Source of the DNA: Parcubacteria group bacterium GW2011_GWA2_47_7
Lineage (GTDB): Bacteria > Patescibacteriota > Minisyncoccia > Phycocordibacterales > UBA6899
Assembly: GCA_000999395.1 (NCBI GenBank)
Contig: LCOM01000003.1
Coordinates: 1-23,402, forward strand
Reading direction: 5' to 3'
Length of the DNA stretch: 23,402 nucleotides
This document shows positions 21,224 to 23,402 of this stretch, piece after piece (the stretch's first letter is position 1; each line of letters starts with the position of its first letter). The translations under genes and the position numbers were made by a program. The notes beneath the pieces were generated by a model that searched no databases, was not told where the DNA came from, and worked only from the letters and a program-made list of their open reading frames with translations.

Positions 21224-22137
21224 TGAAACCAATCCTCGCAAAAAGGTTGAAATGGGGAAATGAAGATCCTCAGCACGGAAAAGAGGGACGGAGGTCATCG
21301 GCAATTCAGCAATCACTATATTGCCCGCTTCCCCCGAAGGGTGCGAGACTGGTTACCATACGTCCCGATCAAGATTCTTTCGGTGCGTTTGCAATCATGG
21401 AAGAACGCGCTCATGGCAATTTCAACAAGATCAACATCGCAATGGTATTTCGGATTGGTGCGGTCGACCGACATGGGTGGTTGGAGGCAGATAAACGATA
21501 CAGCCATAGATTTCAGGATTTGCCTTGCGAAAAAGAGGCGAAAGCGATTCAATTCTTCATCAATTCGAAAAGCTATGACCTTCCGACAACGATACTGGCG
21601 ATTCGCGGAATACTGACCGGAGACAAGAGTATTGATGTCGAGTTTTTCGCCTCCGAGCTGGACAAACAGCAGGAATTGGAACGAAAGCTCTTGTCACGCA
21701 TGACCGCAGTACGGCTTACGAATGACATCGGGTATGTCATTGCCCCCGGGAGATACCGGGATGGGCGTAACCTCGCCAATAGAAACTTCAAAGTCGGTAT
21801 TGTGTTCGATCCGGCCTATACGAGGGAGGGTGGCGGGACTCGTCGCATCTCCATCGTGAGACAAGAAGGATACTTCGACCGAGATGGGTGCGAGAACGCA
21901 CTCAATCGTGAGGAAGCTCGCGTCCGCACTGAAATTGCTTTTGCAAAGGAAGAAAAGCCCGTCAGCATTGCAGACCTCGAAAAAGCAATGTGTGAATGGG
22001 GGGGAAGTGCAAACCTCATCTGTTCACCCCACGGAGTAGGGTGCGAAACGGTTCTTCCAAACGAAACCGTCATCCGCATCGTCCTCGAATATCACGAAAA
22101 TGGTATCGTCTCCGGCTCTCTCGAAAAGGAAGATTGA
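21223..22137 (+). CDS. Hypothetical protein, 304 residues
   Basis: I do not recognise this soluble protein. A block near residue 44 (VTIRPDQDSFGAFAIMEE) and the later MVFRIGAVDRHGWLEAD have spaced Asp and His residues that recall metal-dependent phosphoesterases such as the DHH group. This is only a weak likeness. A second part (DIGYVIAPGRYRDGRNLANR, KVGIVFDPAYTREGGG, RRISIVRQEGY) is strand-rich. The end has CEWGGSANLICSPHGVGCE, with two Cys and one His. The GTG start at 21223 has no ribosome site of its own and depends on the overlapping four-codon frame. A terminator follows. Confidence 0.7.
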   Translation: MKPILAKRLKWGNEDPQHGKEGRRSSAIQQSLYCPLPPKGARLVTIRPDQDSFGAFAIMEERAHGNFNKINIAMVFRIGAVDRHGWLEADKRYSHRFQDLPCEKEAKAIQFFINSKSYDLPTTILAIRGILTGDKSIDVEFFASELDKQQELERKLLSRMTAVRLTNDIGYVIAPGRYRDGRNLANRNFKVGIVFDPAYTREGGGTRRISIVRQEGYFDRDGCENALNREEARVRTEIAFAKEEKPVSIADLEKAMCEWGGSANLICSPHGVGCETVLPNETVIRIVLEYHENGIVSGSLEKED

Positions 22138-22151
22138 ATTTCATGACCACA

Positions 22152-22182
22152 CAGGCGCTCTCACAAGAGGCGCCTATTTTAT
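22152..22182 (+). terminator. Terminator of the 304-aa gene
   Basis: AGGCGC pairs with GCGCCT across a loop of about 12 bases, followed by ATTTTATTT. It lies some 20 bases past the stop codon. Confidence 0.65.
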
Positions 22183-22240
22183 TTCCGATATTAACATGAT
22201 GAATACAGAGAAACATGCGTCGCACAGGGGGGCGCATACA

Positions 22241-23236
22241 TCAGACTTTGGTTTTGTCTAATTTACTTTTTAATTCTTCAATCTCCTTTTTCAACTCAAT
22301 AACTCGTAATTCGCGATTCGTCATCATCGTATTCATCGATTGAACCTCCTCCAGCTTTTTTGCGAGCTCATTCGTGCGCTCCGTTACAACCGCGGCTAAC
22401 CCCAATTTGGCATTTTCGAGCTCTTCGGTGCGTCCCCGCACTTTTAATTCTAAAGATTCTTGTGATTGACGAATATCTTCTGCCATTTGGTTGAAACTCT
22501 TGGCTAGCGAACCAAACTCATTGTGGTCTACTATGACAACCTTCTTTGATAGGTCACCTTCACCAATAGCCTTCACCCCTTCATCAAGCATGCGTAACGG
22601 CTCAGTAATTGATCTTATAAGAAAAAAGTTAGGGATAAAAAACAAAATGATCACCGTCATTCCTACTACCAATATCAACATTGTCACACTTTTACTGGTT
22701 GTATCGGCAGACTCTTTCGCCTCGACAATCTCATTATTCTCCATATCAATAAAATCACTCAGCGACACAGTCATGTCGTCCACATGCCCAAAAAGATCTT
22801 CCACCCTCGACATAGTAAAGTGCCCGGTTTTTTCGTACTCATCAAACACCCCCCGCGCTGAGATATCAGAAAGTTTCCACTTCACAGAAATGATATCAAG
22901 TTTTTGAAAAGCTATATCAGCGATATTGTCCTCATACTGATCGGTTGCTAACTGCCTCAGCTCACCCAATAATCGAAGAAATGTCTCTGAGTGAGAAGAA
23001 TATCCTTCTTTGTTCAAGGGATCTCCGAGAATGACATAAGAATGCGCATTCTCGATACTCAACAAATATGACTCGGACATGCTGTTGATGTGCGAGATAG
23101 ATGGAATAGAGTCAACGACAAGAACATCAAAGTCTCTCCCAATTTCATTCACTCCGTATAATCCAACAAACACAAGGATGGATATAAAGAACAGATTCAC
23201 AGAAAGCGAATAATAAAGCTTTTGTTTTATGGTCAC
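22241..23236 (-). CDS. HAMP-domain membrane sensor with coiled-coil tail
   Basis: This 331-residue protein has the front half of a chemoreceptor or histidine kinase: membrane helix 1 (about 10-29), an outside helical bundle of some 150 residues, membrane helix 2 (about 184-206), then a HAMP domain (ITEPLRMLDEGVKAIGEGDL and EFGSLAKSFNQMAEDIR). A long coiled coil follows to the end (ELKKEIEELKSKLDK). There is no kinase, cyclase or methyl-accepting tip, so the coil must signal to a partner. I chose GTG 23236, seven bases after TATACT; a TTG further up would lie across that box. Confidence 0.85.
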   Translation of the reverse strand: MTIKQKLYYSLSVNLFFISILVFVGLYGVNEIGRDFDVLVVDSIPSISHINSMSESYLLSIENAHSYVILGDPLNKEGYSSHSETFLRLLGELRQLATDQYEDNIADIAFQKLDIISVKWKLSDISARGVFDEYEKTGHFTMSRVEDLFGHVDDMTVSLSDFIDMENNEIVEAKESADTTSKSVTMLILVVGMTVIILFFIPNFFLIRSITEPLRMLDEGVKAIGEGDLSKKVVIVDHNEFGSLAKSFNQMAEDIRQSQESLELKVRGRTEELENAKLGLAAVVTERTNELAKKLEEVQSMNTMMTNRELRVIELKKEIEELKSKLDKTKV

Positions 23237-23243
23237 AATATAA

Positions 23244-23249
23244 AGTATA
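23244..23249 (-). promoter_or_regulatory. -10 box of the HAMP gene
   Basis: TATACT on the minus strand ends seven bases before GTG 23236; no ribosome site is present. Leaderless pattern. Confidence 0.5.
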
Positions 23250-23340
23250 TCACCTAGCAACAAAACAGATACGGATATTTACTTGCTGTTATCTCAGAGG
23301 GTTCCCTATCTTCCACTCCACAAATGAAGTAGTTCACCAG

Positions 23341-23402
23341 CTTCCTCCGCCCGTACAAAAAAACAGCACAATCGTGCTGTTTTTTTGTACGGGCGGAGGA
23401 GG
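23341..23402. repeat. Long perfect hairpin at the window end, with bidirectional terminator core
   Basis: Arms of 27 perfectly paired bases (23343-23369 with 23374-23400) and two further pairs to the window edge enclose loop AATC. The core, ACAGCAC/GTGCTGT with seven-base A and T runs, is a terminator on either strand. The outer CCTCCGCCCGTAC part makes the hairpin far longer than a terminator needs. Confidence 0.85.

Overview
The window looks like chromosome from a small-genome bacterium of the Patescibacteria (CPR, Parcubacteria-type) group. This is an inference. It rests on compact single-domain genes, many genes with no ribosome binding site whose start codon sits 6-9 bases after a -10 box, a pilM-pilN-pilO cluster among housekeeping genes, small hypothetical proteins, and scattered single tRNA genes. 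There is no rRNA, CRISPR array, prophage or plasmid backbone.

Layout. Bases 1-2120 hold a metal and sulfur accessory block: the fragment of a CusA/CzcA efflux pump, a SHOCT membrane protein, a DsrE-like protein and an ArsP/YraQ-like permease. Bases 2239-2955 are a REP-associated tyrosine transposase (RAYT) element bounded by a 14-bp inverted repeat. Next come a small membrane protein, a self-regulating-looking Fic protein with two matching operators, tRNA-His with a partly duplicated promoter, a hypothetical gene, a corrinoid adenosyltransferase and a divergent short CDF transporter. Bases 7193-12233 (minus strand) encode prkA(yeaG)-yeaH-spoVR, a conserved stress-associated kinase module. Then follow two tRNA-Leu genes, rplS, a second RAYT element with a long palindrome at each end, an RluA pseudouridine synthase, two small proteins, an acyP-uppS pair, a structured ncRNA of unknown class, tRNA-Arg and tRNA-Val. 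Bases 17672-20132 are a type IV pilus assembly operon (pilM, damaged pilN, pilO-like, membrane protein). The window ends with a tRNA-binding protein, ruvX, an unknown 304-aa protein, a HAMP coiled-coil membrane protein and a very long perfect hairpin.

The main unexplained signals are these: recurrent leaderless gene starts beside a second class of genes with Shine-Dalgarno sites and a common promoter layout; the twin operators before fic; the covarying palindromes around the second RAYT; the roughly 200-nt ncRNA with its own promoter and terminator; and internal deletions in pilN and uppS that remove parts normally essential.
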